Counted from the first letter of the stretch, positions 21,961 to 34,380 are shown. The stretch is 64,000 nucleotides of DNA from Hyperoodon ampullatus (GCA_949752795.1 OX457056.1:96122942-96186941), one strand, 5' to 3'. Program-made: numbers and translations. The notes: a model not told the origin generated them from the sequence alone.

Positions 21961-22488
21961 TGGTACCAAGAGTAGGGAAGAGGAGAGAGAAAACTATCTG
22001 TCTCTGATAGAGAAGCAAGGTTTAAATTCATTCTCCATGTCCTTGGCAAACTCAGAGGAAATCTTTTGATTAAAGAGCAAGCAGCTTCTTTCTGACCCTC
22101 ACATCATGACAACATGTCACTCCATGCCTTACCACACTACCACAGGTCACACACGTGTCTGCATGCACACACACTTGTGGGTCAGTTTGATGTGATTTAA
22201 GTAGCACCTAAATTATCATGTATCTCCCTAATGTATGTTTCTCACACCCTTGCATGGTACCTAAAATCCCCACTACTGAATGATTCTCTTGGTTAAGGAG
22301 CATCTATAATAGACGCATTTTAAATGATAAAAATTTTATCAAGAGACACCAAACATTAACCATTAGCAATACCAATACCTTTACGTGAATTACTTTCTTA
22401 AGTTAGTTATTGAGAAGAGCAGAACCAATGGGAAATGAGCATAAATAGTTACATTCTATTGAGGAAAGAGAAGAGGGCGCTGGGTATA
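21961..22488. other. Unique sequence, no gene
   Basis: A few CA-rich words near 22140-22175; nothing else seen. Confidence 0.5.
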
Positions 22489-22496
22489 TTCTAGAA

Positions 22497-22742
22497 CACT
22501 GCTACTCAAAGTGTAGTCTGGGGACTGCTCCTGGTCTACCACCATGAGATTCATAGCTTGCAGGATCACTAAGCACTCTTTTTTAGTTAAGCTGATATTT
22601 TTCTTCCTCTTTTTTTTTTTTTTTGGTATCAAGACTTTTCTAATTGAAGGAAGCAAGAAATTAATTCACATTCAAGTGCAAACCTCTTATTTTGTCATTG
22701 TCTGCTAACAAGCTGATGGACCAGCTATATTGAGTAGCACTG
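22497..22742. mobile_element. hAT-type non-autonomous DNA transposon (MITE)
   Basis: Left terminus cactgctactcaa and right terminus ttgagtagcactg are inverted repeats with one mismatch. Flanking 8-base duplications ttctagaa / atctagaa (22489-22496, 22743-22750) match at seven of eight bases, the duplication size of hAT transposons. The 246-base interior has no transposase and includes a poly-T run. Confidence 0.7.
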
Positions 22743-22919
22743 ATCTAGAAGATGGGCTACTGTCTGGGTAGGTAGCCCTAGTGAAGCATTGTGAGAAAAT
22801 CCCAGGGATTACAGGGGCAACATGAAGATTCTGTTCTCTGGAGGTGGACAGCAAGGGTAGAGGAGATCAGTTTTGCCTATTACTTCACAGCTTTGCCTAA
22901 GCATCAGGTTTGACTTAAG

Positions 22920-22921
22920 TT

Positions 22922-22952
<31 letters not shown>

Positions 22953-22958
22953 TCCAGC
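22920..22958. repeat. (TTTTG)n simple repeat
   Basis: T-run followed by gtttt units. Confidence 0.9.
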
Positions 22959-23004
22959 ATCTTGGCAAATACATGCTAGGGGGACACAACACATTTTGTT
23001 TGTT

Positions 23005-23200
23005 GAGCATCAGTATGGTGCAATGGAAAGAACAAAGAGTCAAAATAGAAAAAAGTTCAAGTCTGTGGTTCTCCACTTATATCAGCTTGGTGACTGTGGG
23101 CAAAATTCTTAAATTTCCTGTTTTGTCTTTTATAAGAATTGGAATGACAGGAGCTACCATTTAAGTTTTATTATTATAAGCATTAAGTGTGGTAACACCC
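23005..23200 (+). repeat. MIR SINE, sense, diverged
   Basis: 'cagtatggtgcaatggaaag' head, 'cttggtgactgtgggcaaaa' core. Confidence 0.75.
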
Positions 23201-23254
23201 CTAAAAGCAAGAGTTTTAGGCATACGAATACTTTTTTGAATGAACAAACTGAGT

Positions 23255-23415
23255 GGTATTTCCCATGCTCTATCTCATTTACTCCCCTCAACAACTCTAT
23301 AATGTAGGAGCTATTTATAAGCCCATTTTGTAGATGAGGAAACAGAGGCTTAAAATCACAAAACCTAAGAAAAGTTAAATAATTTACCTAAAGTTGAGAC
23401 TGGAGCCAGGATGAC
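23255..23415 (-). repeat. MIR SINE, antisense
   Basis: 'ctctatctcatttactcccc', 'cattttgtagatgaggaaac' and 'agaggctt' are the reversed MIR, inverted relative to the copy just before it. Confidence 0.8.
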
Positions 23416-23419
23416 TCAT

Positions 23420-24685
23420 AGATCAAAAGAATGACTCTAGAGCAGCACCCACAATTTTCTTGAAGGCATCTTTGTTATATCTGATACTAATCACTTGGCT
23501 GTGTGGGCAGTGACTTGATAAAGGAGCATGAACTGAGTCATTAAGCCTCCAAGTTACTGTCTCGACTTTACAGACTATCAAAATGATTTGGGTGAGGAAA
23601 TTCTACCAAACACTTTAATATGGAAAAAAAAGAAAAAGAAAAAAGGTGAGAACAGCATGGGGGAACAGGACGGCACTACTCATGTAATAGAAATGTAATG
23701 TATTTGCCCTTTTTCTCTTCCTTTGCAGCGAAATGTGTGATTACTTGAAGCAAGTTGGTAGAATAAATGGTTACACCTAGAAACTGTGCTCTGGAAATGG
23801 GTTGATTATCTGTAAATGTTATTTTACATTCTCAGATTCATCAAAAATCATCAACTCAGGGTACCTTGAAAAGAATGAGTAGGTAATGGGCAGCTAAAAT
23901 TGATGGATTGGAAGCCTGGAGAAAATGTGCACTCTTGGGGACATTTGCAATTACCTCCTAAGTTCTGTATAATTTAAACAAACTATCTCTAACTCACTTT
24001 ATAGGTCAAACTTCATTTTTAACCTCCCGTGAAATGAAAATTAACCTTGAGGTAAATTCGTAGAATTTCCTAAGTAGAAATGAGAGTCCTAGCAGACATT
24101 AATAAGTGTTCTCAGGAAAAAAGTTTATGTAGTTAAAAAGTTTTGAAGCCACTGGGTTCAGCAGATGTTCATAGATTTCTTTAGTGCAGGACTTAGAGCC
24201 TCTAAGTGCTAATGTGGACTGTTAAGCCTCTCAGAGGGCTGCAAATAGCATAAAGTTATTTGACCATGCAAACTGCACCCCCCTATATATTTTTTTCCCC
24301 TGAACAATTTTTAACATTTTTGGGGGTTAGTGTCCCCAGGAACATACTTTGAGAAATATTGATCTTCTCTAGCCCTCCTCATTTCATAGTTTAAGAAATC
24401 GCATTTCACAGTTATGTACCTTATATTTAATGTCTTAGTTTTGTGTCTGCTTATGAGGTGTGACTATAAAGTAATGCGATTATAATTTTGTGATCATAGA
24501 AATATTGCTTGGAGATGAGTGTTATCTTCCAAATAGAACCCTTGAGTGTGTTTACCCTTGAGTGTCTTGATGATGGTGGCTTCATTCAAAACAGTTTCAG
24601 AGCTTCTTTTTTGGATATTGCTGCACTCATGTTACCAGACCTGCTCACAAGGCGATCAGTCTCAGGACTGCCGAGCAACAACTGA
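23420..24685. other. Mostly unique, no gene
   Basis: No exon signature. A 'tgactataaagtaatgcgat' string near 24462 hints at a mariner-type end, but no partner terminus or transposase was found. Sequence at 24285-24365 resembles decayed hAT material. Confidence 0.4.
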
Positions 24686-24689
24686 CTGG

Positions 24690-24895
24690 TATTCTTGTGG
24701 TGGAAAGAGCACTGGATTAAGGCATCAACGAAATTTTGGTTCCTTTAGCCTCCACTTGACCATTAACACGTTGAATAACATTATCTCTTAAACTCTCAGA
24801 GCCCGGTTTCTTCATCTGTAAATCTGGTCACTAGAATAGCTACCTCATGGGGACCTTGTCAGGATTAAATGACATAATGCTTGCAGAGATTCTTT
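24690..24895 (+). repeat. MIR SINE, sense
   Basis: 'gtggtggaaagagcactgga' head, 'ggtttcttcatctgtaaatc' core, 'caggattaaatgacataatg' 3' part. Confidence 0.85.
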
Positions 24896-24907
24896 ATAGG
24901 GTAAATA

Positions 24908-25115
24908 TTAATTGTGTAGGCTCTGGAAGTTGACTGCTTGAGTTAGATTCTTAGCTCTACTATTTACTAGCTTTTTGGTCTTGGGAAAATTATTTTAATT
25001 ATTTAAGAATTTCTACCTTATAGGGTTGTGTGGACTAATAAAGTAATATATGTATAGTGCTTAGTCCAGTGCCTGACACATAATAAATGTCCTATAAATG
25101 CTAGATGCTATTAAT
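24908..25115 (+). repeat. MIR SINE, sense (adjacent second copy)
   Basis: 'gtgtaggctctggaagttga', 'agctctactatttactagct', 'cagtgcctgacacataataa'. It follows the previous MIR head-to-tail. Confidence 0.85.
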
Positions 25116-25315
25116 CTAAACTGTAAAGAATTAGGTAGATTTGAAAGTGCTTCCTTTTCAGGGGAACTCTTGATTTTGTTAGGAGTGAATTGGTGGGAAA
25201 GCAAGGTAAGGAAAAGATAATTAGAGGATAAGATTTGAGAATGATAGCTTGGGTAAGAAAAAAATTACATATTATATTGACTAGTCCTGGCTCAGAATGA
25301 CCACAGTTTGTGTAT

Positions 25316-25862
25316 TAGTTATCTCCTGTTGTGTAATAATATTGTCACAAGCTTAGCAACTTAAAACAACCCACACTTATTATCTTAAAATTTCTGTGTG
25401 TCAGGAGTCTGGGCACGGCTTAGTTGGCTCCTCTGTAAGGTTGCAAACTGTTAGCCAGCGTTGGGATCTCATCTGAATGCTTGGCTGGGAAGGGTTTGCT
25501 TCCAAGCTCACATGGTGGTTGGCAGCATTCAGTTCCTTCCAGGATGTTGGCTCAGGGCTTCAGTTTCTGGCTGTCTGTTGGTTTTAGGCCACTCTCAGCT
25601 CCTTGCTATATGGACTTTCTCAACGTGATGACTTGCTTCCTCAAAGCCAGCAAGGGAGAGCGTGTCTCCTCGCAAATGGGTTACAATCTTAGGTAATATT
25701 ATCAGGGACATGTAGTTAGTTATATCCTGCTCCCTTTGCCATATTCTATTGCTAGGGACGAGTCACAGACCTTGCCCACGTTGAGAGGACGGGATCACAC
25801 TAGGGCATGAACACCAGGAGGCAGAGGTCATGGGGCACCGTAGAATCTGCCTGTTGCAGATT
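25316..25862 (-). mobile_element. LTR of MaLR/ERVL type, antisense
   Basis: The left end 'tgtattagttatctcctgtt' and the following 'gcaacttaaaacaaccc' are the reverse complement of the aagttgctaag...actaataca block that ends MaLR-like LTRs. The element extends to about 'gaatctgcctgttgcaga'. Subfamily not determined. No internal region. Confidence 0.6.
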
Positions 25863-25869
25863 GTTTCCA

Positions 25870-27610
25870 AAACTCAGGCCCAACTTAAAAGGATGAAGAT
25901 CTTGAGAAAGTGCCCCTGAAACCAAAGTTAAAAGATGACATTTTGGGAACAAAAGCAGTATGGTTGGAATATGTATAGTCTCCCAAGATGATCGTTTTGG
26001 AAGGACAATACCTATTTCAACCAGAATTTACATCTGGTTACGCTGTTAGAAGCCGGTCATATATTTCATGGTCAAACTTCATCAGTTCCAAAACTAAAAG
26101 GATTTTCCTTATAACCTGCATTTTTTCGTATACTTTATAAAACCCTTTGGTGTTCTACTTTGCATGGACTTTCCCCTAAAGACCTGTCCAGATTGACAGA
26201 TAGGTTGACTGAAGTTACTTTTATTATGCAGCAAATCTTAGATATGACCTCTTATTACCTACAGAGATCTAAAAATATAAATCTGCCTTTATCAAAATTT
26301 TCTTGATTTTATGTGTTCAAGACTCAGAATTTAGCACATAACGGCACAAGTTGTTGCTTCTGTTTGGCTGTATAGGCCTGTGGGAGTTTGTGTTCAGTAG
26401 CTCCTATGGTCTTTATTATAATTAGATACTATAATCAGGATTTTATTATTGAACCTCACGACATGGGGGAAGCATTGTGTAGAACTATGTCATACTCATC
26501 TATGTGATAATCACCTTAAGGGATAATCACACACAAGCATCATAAAGAAACTGAGACTTAGTAAATACCTTTCTGAAAACACTGTTGGGGCAAAAGGTCA
26601 TCTTAACTTTCGGGTATAAGAAAGCTATAAAATCAACAAATCATAGGGTATAAAAATCTCTTAATTTAGTGTGATGAAGACAGATTTTAGGTTGTGCTCG
26701 AACAAGGGAATATGAGTTTACAGCCAACCGCATGAAAAATGGAAGTGAGCAGGAAGGGCCTTGGTTAGTTTCTGCTCCACAGAAATCACAGCAAGCCAAT
26801 AGTAAACGCATTTGGATGCTGCGATTGCTCCCTGGAAGAAAATCTTCTGTGAAGATTTTTCAAAACTCTGATCCATTTCCCAGAATTTTCCAGTCACGTT
26901 ATTGATTCATTATTTTCACTTAATTTGAAACATTATTCATCAATGACTGGTTTCTGGTTGAGGTCTGCTGAGAATAAAATCAGCAAAATGTTTCTACTTG
27001 AAGTTCATTTTTCTTTGGATGTTTTTGATAATACCAGTAGAACATGGAGTGGTTTTGTCACAGGCCAGTATATGTTTGTACGTATTAAAATGTGATATAC
27101 TCATCATTGAAACTTTGGGTCAAGGTAGAGCATGCTGGCTGTATAAGTAAATTCAAGGTTTCTTATAAATATTATTGTTTTGGCAAATTAATAATCTTAG
27201 GCTCATACTTAAAAATCACATTCCTGGAATGAATCAGCTCAAGATCCCCAAAAAGAAAAACTAACCATATCTATGACAGCAGTACTGAACAACAAAAGAT
27301 CTCATCCTCACATTAGATTTTAGTCTAAGGTCTGCCGTATCTGTGACATTGCGTAGTTTACTTAACCCAAGACTTGGATATTATATAAAGGGCTTTTGAG
27401 ATCTAGAATCCCACAACTCCTAGAGAGACAGAGTGGCAGCAGCCCTTTACAAAGAGAGTGTTAAACTTCTAACCTCTGATCGTCCAGTATTTTCAAGGCA
27501 TAGCAGAGGTCACTTTGTGCTGACTCCTATGAGCAGGGGTGAGAGAGGAAGTACAGAGGTGATAAAAGGATGAAAAGCAAATCCCAAACTGTCAAAGGGA
27601 AAGTGTTATT
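25870..27610. other. Long repeat-poor stretch, no gene
   Basis: About 1.7 kb, AT-rich, with no SINE, L1 or LTR that I can name and no ORF of note. Either old decayed repeats or unique non-coding DNA. Confidence 0.5.
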
Positions 27611-27617
27611 GATCAGT

Positions 27618-28030
27618 TCAGCCACATGTATTGAGCTTTTTCAAGTACATAGCACAGTGCCAGATATTGCAGAGGATACATAGAAGATTAAGTCATAGTC
27701 ACTGCCTTAAAATGCTTACAAGACAGAGGAAAATTAAATGCTGATAAGTAAATAAAATAAGTGAAGGCAAGGGAAGGTATAAGTACTGTCACAAGAAATA
27801 GACCAGGTGTCATGTCTAGTTTGGAGGGGGTGAGCCCATAAAAGCTTTCATTGAAAGATGATATTTGAAATGGACCTTAAAGGGTGGAGAGGAGTTTGCC
27901 TGATAAAAATGGAGGGAAGGAAGCTCTGGGTAGAGGGAGATGCATAAACTACAGTTTGGAGAAGGGAAGATGTGGGCTTTGGGGATAAAATTGAATAGTC
28001 CATTTTGTTGGCCAGTGGGCAGTTGTGTTG
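27618..28030 (+). repeat. L2 LINE, sense
   Basis: 'tgtattgagctttttcaagt', 'cagtgccagatattgcagag', 'gatgatatttgaaatggacc' and 'ggccagtgggcag' follow L2 order. Confidence 0.75.
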
Positions 28031-29800
28031 AAAGAGTAGGCAATGGGCTCATGACTTTATCAACAACAAAATTATGAAAGCCTAGATGGGTTATGTGATT
28101 GGGCGTTCTGGCTTATGCAGCATGCTGGCCTTCTGCGACAGACTCATTTTTATCTTTATGCCAGTAGAATGCATTTTAAGGATACGAATGTCATTCCAGC
28201 GATATCCTGTCTTTTGCACTGTGTAGTTACACAACATTTATCTGTGTAATGCAGTGCTTTCTAACATCATTAGAGAAATAGCTAACATCTTCATTATTCA
28301 ACAACCTCAAGCACCATCCAACATTGATTTTGTCAGGAGCTTGAAAAAATCTTTAAGGCTCTATGTGGAGAAAACCACTCTCTATTTAGTGTGTCCTCTT
28401 GAACATGAAAATGGTCTGGTTCTTTCCAAACCTGGCTAAAAAATGTTGTACTTCTTTTATTTTTATCACCTGGTGGCTATCACGTTCACATTGCTTTTGG
28501 ATATAACTATTCTTTAAATATTTGTCTTGCCTTCTTTAGAGCACTTAAATTTTTAAAATTTTATTTATTTATTTTTTTAGCATTACTGAATTCCGTGCTA
28601 GCTGCTTGTGTTATCAAAGACCATGTAAAGGCATGTAAGGAATAAGCTGCTCTTGTGCAGTTTGCTTGTCTTTGTCAATTGCAGGCACAGCTCTCATGAA
28701 TTATTTAAACTTCTGTCCTGGAATGAGCCCAATAGTGCTTCAGGTATTCATAAAGAAGTCTCTCAAAGCGTCCCTGAAGGAATCACACTCTCAGTGGTAG
28801 TGAGTGAAGTGAAGTGGCAGCAGCAGTTGTAGGACTAAAGTAAAATTGGGCCAAAGTCCTGAACTGAGATTTGGGCATTTCTGTAATCTATGTCCGTTGG
28901 TATCTAACATCAAAGCACTTTTACAAATGAAAGAGACTGGTTAATGAGGGAGTAAAGCCCAAAGTAACAACAACAGCAACTTTAGCAGCAAAAACATTTT
29001 CCAGGCACATGCACATACACAATCAAAATATAAGTTTCAGAAACTAATCTGTGCTTTTACTATGTACAATGCACTGTGATTTCTTTACTGCCCACTTCAT
29101 TCCATTCCATTCTCTTTCCAAGGAGGGACCAATCTAAATGTCTCTGGAGGCTCATTTTCTTTCTTTTTGGCTTAGTAGAGAGCTGACTCAGTAGCTCTGA
29201 GTCACTCATAGGAAGAACAGGGCAGTGCTCTGGAGTCTCCCTATCACTTCCGGAAACAGGAAGTCCCTGCAGTTACCTGTTGCCTCAGTATAAGTATGTG
29301 GGTCCCTCTCGACTGATTCGCTTGTGTACGCATCCAGTCTCATCAACTCAGTAGGACTATGAGAGCTTGGTGATCTTATCCACACTGCTTTTTCTCTACT
29401 TATCAGTCTTCTTTCTACAAATCCTATTTTGTATTTACTTTGCATGGTGCTAGGGATGTGTGTTGATGACCGCATATCCCTACTCCCAGAAAACTGAGAG
29501 ACACATCAGAACTGGTGGGAGGGGGTGTTTTGAAAAAGCTTAATGGGTATCTGTGGCTTGTGCCACACTCCTAGTGATGAGAGAAGCCTTGTTGTAAGCA
29601 AAAGAACACTATTTGAAGTAGGAAGGAGACTTCTTCCACTCTGCAACCAGGTTGTTCTGGCCAGAGAATGTACACATGGTGTGGAATGGGAAAAACTGTG
29701 TGGGCCAGATGTAGGGGGGTGGTCAAAGTTCATAAGCAAAACTGGGGTTTTGGAAAATTTTCCCCATTTTCTCCCTCCAATTTAAGTGCTTCGGAAAGGT
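28031..29800. other. Unique sequence, no gene
   Basis: No exon or repeat recognised; small ORFs on both strands overlap at 29500-29790 and have no support. Confidence 0.5.
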
Positions 29801-29811
29801 ACCTTGAAAAT

Positions 29812-30264
29812 ATGTATGTCAACCCTGTACTACTGACATTGTGGGCTAGATAATTCTTTTTGTGGGGGGGGGGGCCTGTCCTGTGGATTGCAGGATGTTT
29901 AATATCATCCCTGGCCTCTATCCACCAGATACCACTTGCTCATACCCCTCCCTCCAAGTTGTGACAATCAAAACTGTCTCCAGGGCTTCCCTGGTGGCAC
30001 AGTGGTTGAGAGTCCGCCTGCCAATGCAGGGGACATGGGTTTGTGCCCCAGTCTGGGAGGATCTCACATGCCGCGGAGCGGCTGGGCCCGTGAGCCATGG
30101 CCGCTGAGCCTGCGCGTCCGTAGTCTGTGCTCTGCAACCAGAGAGGCCACAACAGTAAGAGGCCCGCGTACCGGTAAAAAAAAAAAAAAAAAAAGAACTG
30201 TTTCCAGACATTGCCAAATATTCCCTGGGGGCCAAAATCATCCTTAGTTGAGAATCACTGCTTT
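29812..30264 (-). mobile_element. hAT-type MER element, antisense, split by a SINE
   Basis: Left part 'actgacattgtgggctagat', 'gattgcaggatgtttaatat'; right part after the SINE 'cagacattgccaaatattcc' to 'agttgagaatcactgcttta'. This is the reversed sequence of a common short hAT (Charlie-group MER) element. The exact family name is uncertain. An 11-G run lies near 29864. Confidence 0.75.
29984..30194 (+). repeat. CHR-type SINE (short subtype), sense
   Basis: Head 'ggcttccctggtggcacagt', then 'catgccgcggagcggctggg' and 'aggcccgcgtaccggt' before an A-tail. Target duplication aactgtctccag / aactgtttccag (29972-29983, 30196-30207), one mismatch, lies inside the hAT element. Confidence 0.95.
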
Positions 30265-31845
30265 AGATGAACCCTAAACATCATTAATGCTTTCCTGTAT
30301 CCATATCATGTTAATTTTTTTGTGCAAGGGTGAAAACACTTCTACCCTGAACACAATAACATTTAATAGTATTCCTACTTATTTTTGATATATGTAGATA
30401 TTACATTTTCATATATAGATGTTCAAGATATTTTTATAGTGGCCATTAAAAATACTCTAGACTACTACTCAGTATAGTAGTAAGCATAACTATTCCCCCC
30501 TCCCTTTCTTTGATCTGTAGGGTCACCAGGGAGACTACGATTAGAAAAATTTACTAGGTAATGAAAAATGGAAGTTCTACTAGATATTGATTAAAGAGCA
30601 ATGTGTCAACAGTAAGTCCCGTGGTTAACTCTACAACTTAATAATAAATAAGCGTTAATAAAATGTATTAAGAAGTCTTAGGAGTTTCCAGGGTTTATAA
30701 TAGAGTTCACAGTGAGCCCTTTTCAGAAATGAATTACAGAAAAGTTCACGTGGTATCATTCAGGCCACACTGTCAATTCAGTGTTAGCTTGCCCCACTGC
30801 TTGTCCTGTTCTTGGCTAGCTCTCTCTTTCTTCCTCTCAAACTGTGTGTGCTAGGAAATGAAAAATACTTGAACCTAAACAAAACAAAGGAAGGAAAGGG
30901 AAGCAACTGGGAAAATAATAATAATCACACAACACATTCCCAACCTTTTGGGTTCTCTGATCTTTTGAATAATCTCTCCTATGGTGCCTCTGTAGCAGAG
31001 CAATTGAGGGCTGACTGGGAGAGGGTGTTTGCCCACCTTAGGAGAAGCCCAGAATCACTCAGAGAGAATGGAATGTCTTTTGTATCCAAGAAACAAACTA
31101 GTTAGCCCTGTAGCATTTAATATCCACAGCGAGGTGAAGGTTACCAGAGAAAGCTGAGAAAATACTGTAGGAATTGCCTGTGGAACCTCAATTATCAAGG
31201 CTGTTTGGTTTACAGAAAAAGGAGCTAATTGTTTTTTGAGCAGAGCTATTTTTCTTTCTTTCATTTTTCCTTCTTCGTTGTCTTTTATTTGCACTCAGTT
31301 TTTCTTGCCCCTTTGCTCTATGGAACATGTACATGCATGTGTGTCCACATACACATAGGCATACACACACAGACATATGCACACACAATGACATTTCTGC
31401 TGGACCTGTGTTTCCTTTCCTGAAAGCTATGGAAATGGAAGGGGGACTGAGCATTGTACAAGTTCTCTCAGCTTGGGATGAGCGCTAACTTATCAAATAT
31501 CTCTTTGCCTACATTTTGCTTACTTTTGATATCTCTGTTACAAAAGAGAGCAGGAATTTGAAAATATATTTCAAAAAATTTTTTTAAAAAGAAGGTTTTC
31601 TATAGGAATCACTTTCTTTCATTATGAGAATATTATGTACTTATCCTAGGAAAATTTGAATTTAAACAAAAGAGAGTGGAAAGGAGAAAGGGGAAAATGG
31701 AAGAGGGAAGAGAGAGAGAAGACAGACAGACAGAGGCAGAGAGAAAGATAGAGACAGAAATACCTGTGTATATTCCTACCACTCAAAGGTGGCCATCAAT
31801 AGGCTTCTGATCAACATTATATAAAACCCAGTACAGTGTTTTGCA
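30265..31845. other. Unique sequence with simple repeats, no gene
   Basis: Contains a weak CA-rich tract (31317-31390) and a GA/GACA purine-rich tract (31680-31760). Several ORFs span these tracts by composition. Confidence 0.5.
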
Positions 31846-31849
31846 GTTG

Positions 31850-31975
31850 CTAGCTTGTAAGATCCATGAATAAGGAAGAAGGCCAGCCTGCATTTATCTT
31901 TGTTCTCTTTCTATTCCTAGCAGAGCCTAGCACAAAGTAGGACCTCTGTAAATATTTGTTGAATGTTAATGATTT
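31850..31975 (+). repeat. L2 3' end, sense
   Basis: 'cttgtaagatccatgaataa', 'agagcctagcacaaagtagg', 'aaatatttgttgaatgttaa'. Confidence 0.75.
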
Positions 31976-32074
31976 TAACTTTATTCTTATGTTACTCAAA
32001 ATATGTTGGTGAATGAAGATAACTGGCTAACAGGAAGTGAAAACATGGGGGATCATAGAATGCTGCAAGCACTC

Positions 32075-32190
32075 GTTTTGGCTAAACTTCTCATTTTACA
32101 TATGAGGGACATCAAGCTCAGAACACTTTAGGAACTTGCCCAAGGTCTGTCAGTGGCAGAACTAGAAGACAACCTAGTCCTGTACTTTCA
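32075..32190 (-). repeat. MIR fragment, antisense
   Basis: 'gaacttgcccaaggtctgtc' and 'agtggcagaactagaagaca' match the reversed MIR core. Confidence 0.65.
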
Positions 32191-32280
32191 TAATTAATCT
32201 TTTATAATCTAAAATCCTTTTGGCTGAGGTTGCTCAGAGAAGTCCAGCAATATTTGTTTATTTAAAAATCAATCTTTTTA

Positions 32281-33426
32281 CCATAAACAAAATGAAAAGA
32301 CAACCCACGGAATGGGGGAAAATATTTGTGAATGATGCGACCAACAAGGGATTAATTTCCAAAACATACAGATAGCTCATACAGCTAAATATCAAAAAAA
32401 CAAACTACCTAATCAGAAAATGGACAGAAGACCTAAATAGACATTTCTCCAAAGAAGACATACAGTTGGCCAACAGACACACGAAAAGACACCCTACATC
32501 GCTAATTATTAGAGAAATGCAAATGAAAACCACAATGAGGTTTTCTCACACCTGTCAGAATGGCCATCATCAAAAAGTCTACAAATAATATATGCTGGGG
32601 AGAGGGTGGAGAAAAGGGAACCCTCCTACACTGTTGGTGGGAATGTAAATTGGTGCAGCCACCGTGGAGAACAGTATGGAGGTTCCTTAAAAAACTAAAA
32701 ATAGAGTTTCCATGTGATCCAGCAATCCTACTCCTGGGCATATATCCAGAGAAAACTCTAATTCGAAAGACACATGCACCCCAGTGTTCACTGCAGCACT
32801 ATTTACAATAGCCAGGACATGGAAGCAACCTAAATGTCCATCAGCAGATGAATGGATAAGGATGTATATATATATATCATATATATATATACATGTGTAT
32901 ATATACACATATATATCAACATATACATACATACAATGAAATATTACTCAGCCATAAAAAAGAATGAAATAACATCATTGGCAGCAACATATATGGATTT
33001 GGAGATTATCATACTAAGTGAAGTAAATCAGAGAAAGATAAATATCATATGATAGCTCTTATATGTGGAATCTAAAAAAAAAATGATACACATGAACTTA
33101 TTTACAAAACAGAAACAGACTCACTCACAGACTTAGAGAATGAATTTATGGTGACCAGGGAGGAAGGGTGTAGGGGGAGGGATAGATTGGGAATTTGGGA
33201 TTGACATGTACACACTGCTATATTTAAAATGGATAACCAACAAGGACCTACTGTATAGCACAGGGAACTCTGCTCAATATTATGTAATAACCTAAATGGG
33301 AAAAGAATTTGAAAAAGAATAGATACATGTATACGTATAACTGAATCACTTTGCTGTACACCCGAAACTAACACAACATTGTTAATCAACTATACTCCAA
33401 TATGAAATAAAAATTTAAAAAAACCC
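32281..33426 (+). mobile_element. 5'-truncated L1, sense (ORF2 C-terminus and 3' UTR)
   Basis: Begins inside ORF2 and runs through its C-terminal region; the frame 32560-32811 shows [14 protein letters not shown] and the following AIL-LLG pattern. A TA-rich microsatellite at about 32864-32935 breaks it. The 3' UTR ends 'ccaatatgaaataaaaattt' plus an A-rich tail. Left target duplication aaaaatcaatctttt lies at 32264-32278; its partner lies beyond the next L1 at 34001-34015. Confidence 0.9.
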
Positions 33427-33459
33427 TAAAATCACATCTGATTAAATTTAAAAAAGAAA

Positions 33460-34000
33460 AAGAAAAGGTACATTCACCCCAACATTCATAACAGCGCTAT
33501 TTACAATAGCCAAGACATGGAAGTAACCTAAGTGTCCATCGATAGATGAATGGATAAAGAAGATACAATGAAATATTACACAGCCATTAAAAAGAATGAA
33601 ATAATGCCATTTGCAGCAACATGGATTGACCTGGAGATTATCATACTAAGTGAAGTAAGAAAGAGAAAGACAAAATACCCTGTGATATCACTTATATGTG
33701 GAATCTAAAAAAATGATAAAAATGAATTTATTTATGAGACAGAAATAGACTCACAGACATAGAAAACAAACTTAGATTAACAAAGGGGAAAGGGGGGGAT
33801 AAATTTAGAATTTGGGATTAACAGATACACACAATAATATATAAAATAGATAAATAACAAGGACCTACTATATAGCACAGGGAAGTACATTAAATATCTT
33901 GTAATAACCTATAATGGAAAAGAATCTGAAAAAATATATATATAACTGAATCATTTTGCTGTACACCTGAAACATTGTAAATCAACTATACTTCGATAAA
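33460..34000 (+). mobile_element. Second 5'-truncated L1 3' end, sense
   Basis: Repeats the last ~540 bases of the previous L1 ('gctatttacaatagccaaga' through 'tgtacacctgaaacattgta'), diverged from it, and ends in its own A-tail. Only about 35 bases of A-rich sequence separate it from the first copy. Its right flank carries the duplication that pairs with the left edge of the first L1. Confidence 0.9.
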
Positions 34001-34104
34001 AAAAATCAATCTTTTCAGTTTAATCTTTTAGATGACTTTAACATTTAACTTTGAGTTTCTCTTTATCATTGGTCTTAGCCCTGAGAGTGCATCCTATTCA
34101 CTCC

Positions 34105-34262
34105 TGTGGACTTAAAAAATTTAGATGCCCAGGCCCCTATCCAGATTCAAAATGTCTAGGACTTGGGCATTGCTATTTAAAAAATAGTTTGCACAGATGA
34201 TCCTGACATTCAGTGACATCGATCACAGGTGATTCTGTAACATTCAGTGATGTTGGGAACAA
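34105..34262. repeat. Possible hAT/MER fragment (weak)
   Basis: 'agatgcccaggcccctatcc' and 'tgctatttaaaaaatag' resemble a MER20/MER5-like element, heavily diverged. Confidence 0.3.
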
Positions 34263-34340
34263 CTGCTCTGGATAGTATACTTTTCTTCCTTGACAGTATT
34301 TCTAGAGTCCATTTCTCACAGAGCTGAATGTGAGGCTCTT

Positions 34341-34380
34341 ATTCTTTATGAAGTGTCATTATTCTTTATGAAGTGTCATA
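34341..34380. repeat. 20-bp tandem duplication, two copies
   Basis: attctttatgaagtgtcatt is repeated directly, with a change in the final base of the second copy. Confidence 0.9.

Noticed and set aside
24455..24500. Mariner-like terminal sequence
   Set aside because: No opposite terminus, TA duplication or transposase was found.
29862..30247. Overlapping ORFs on both strands around 30 kb
   Set aside because: They translate a CHR SINE; the same peptides recur at 849-1116, 37089-37563 and 42037-42379.
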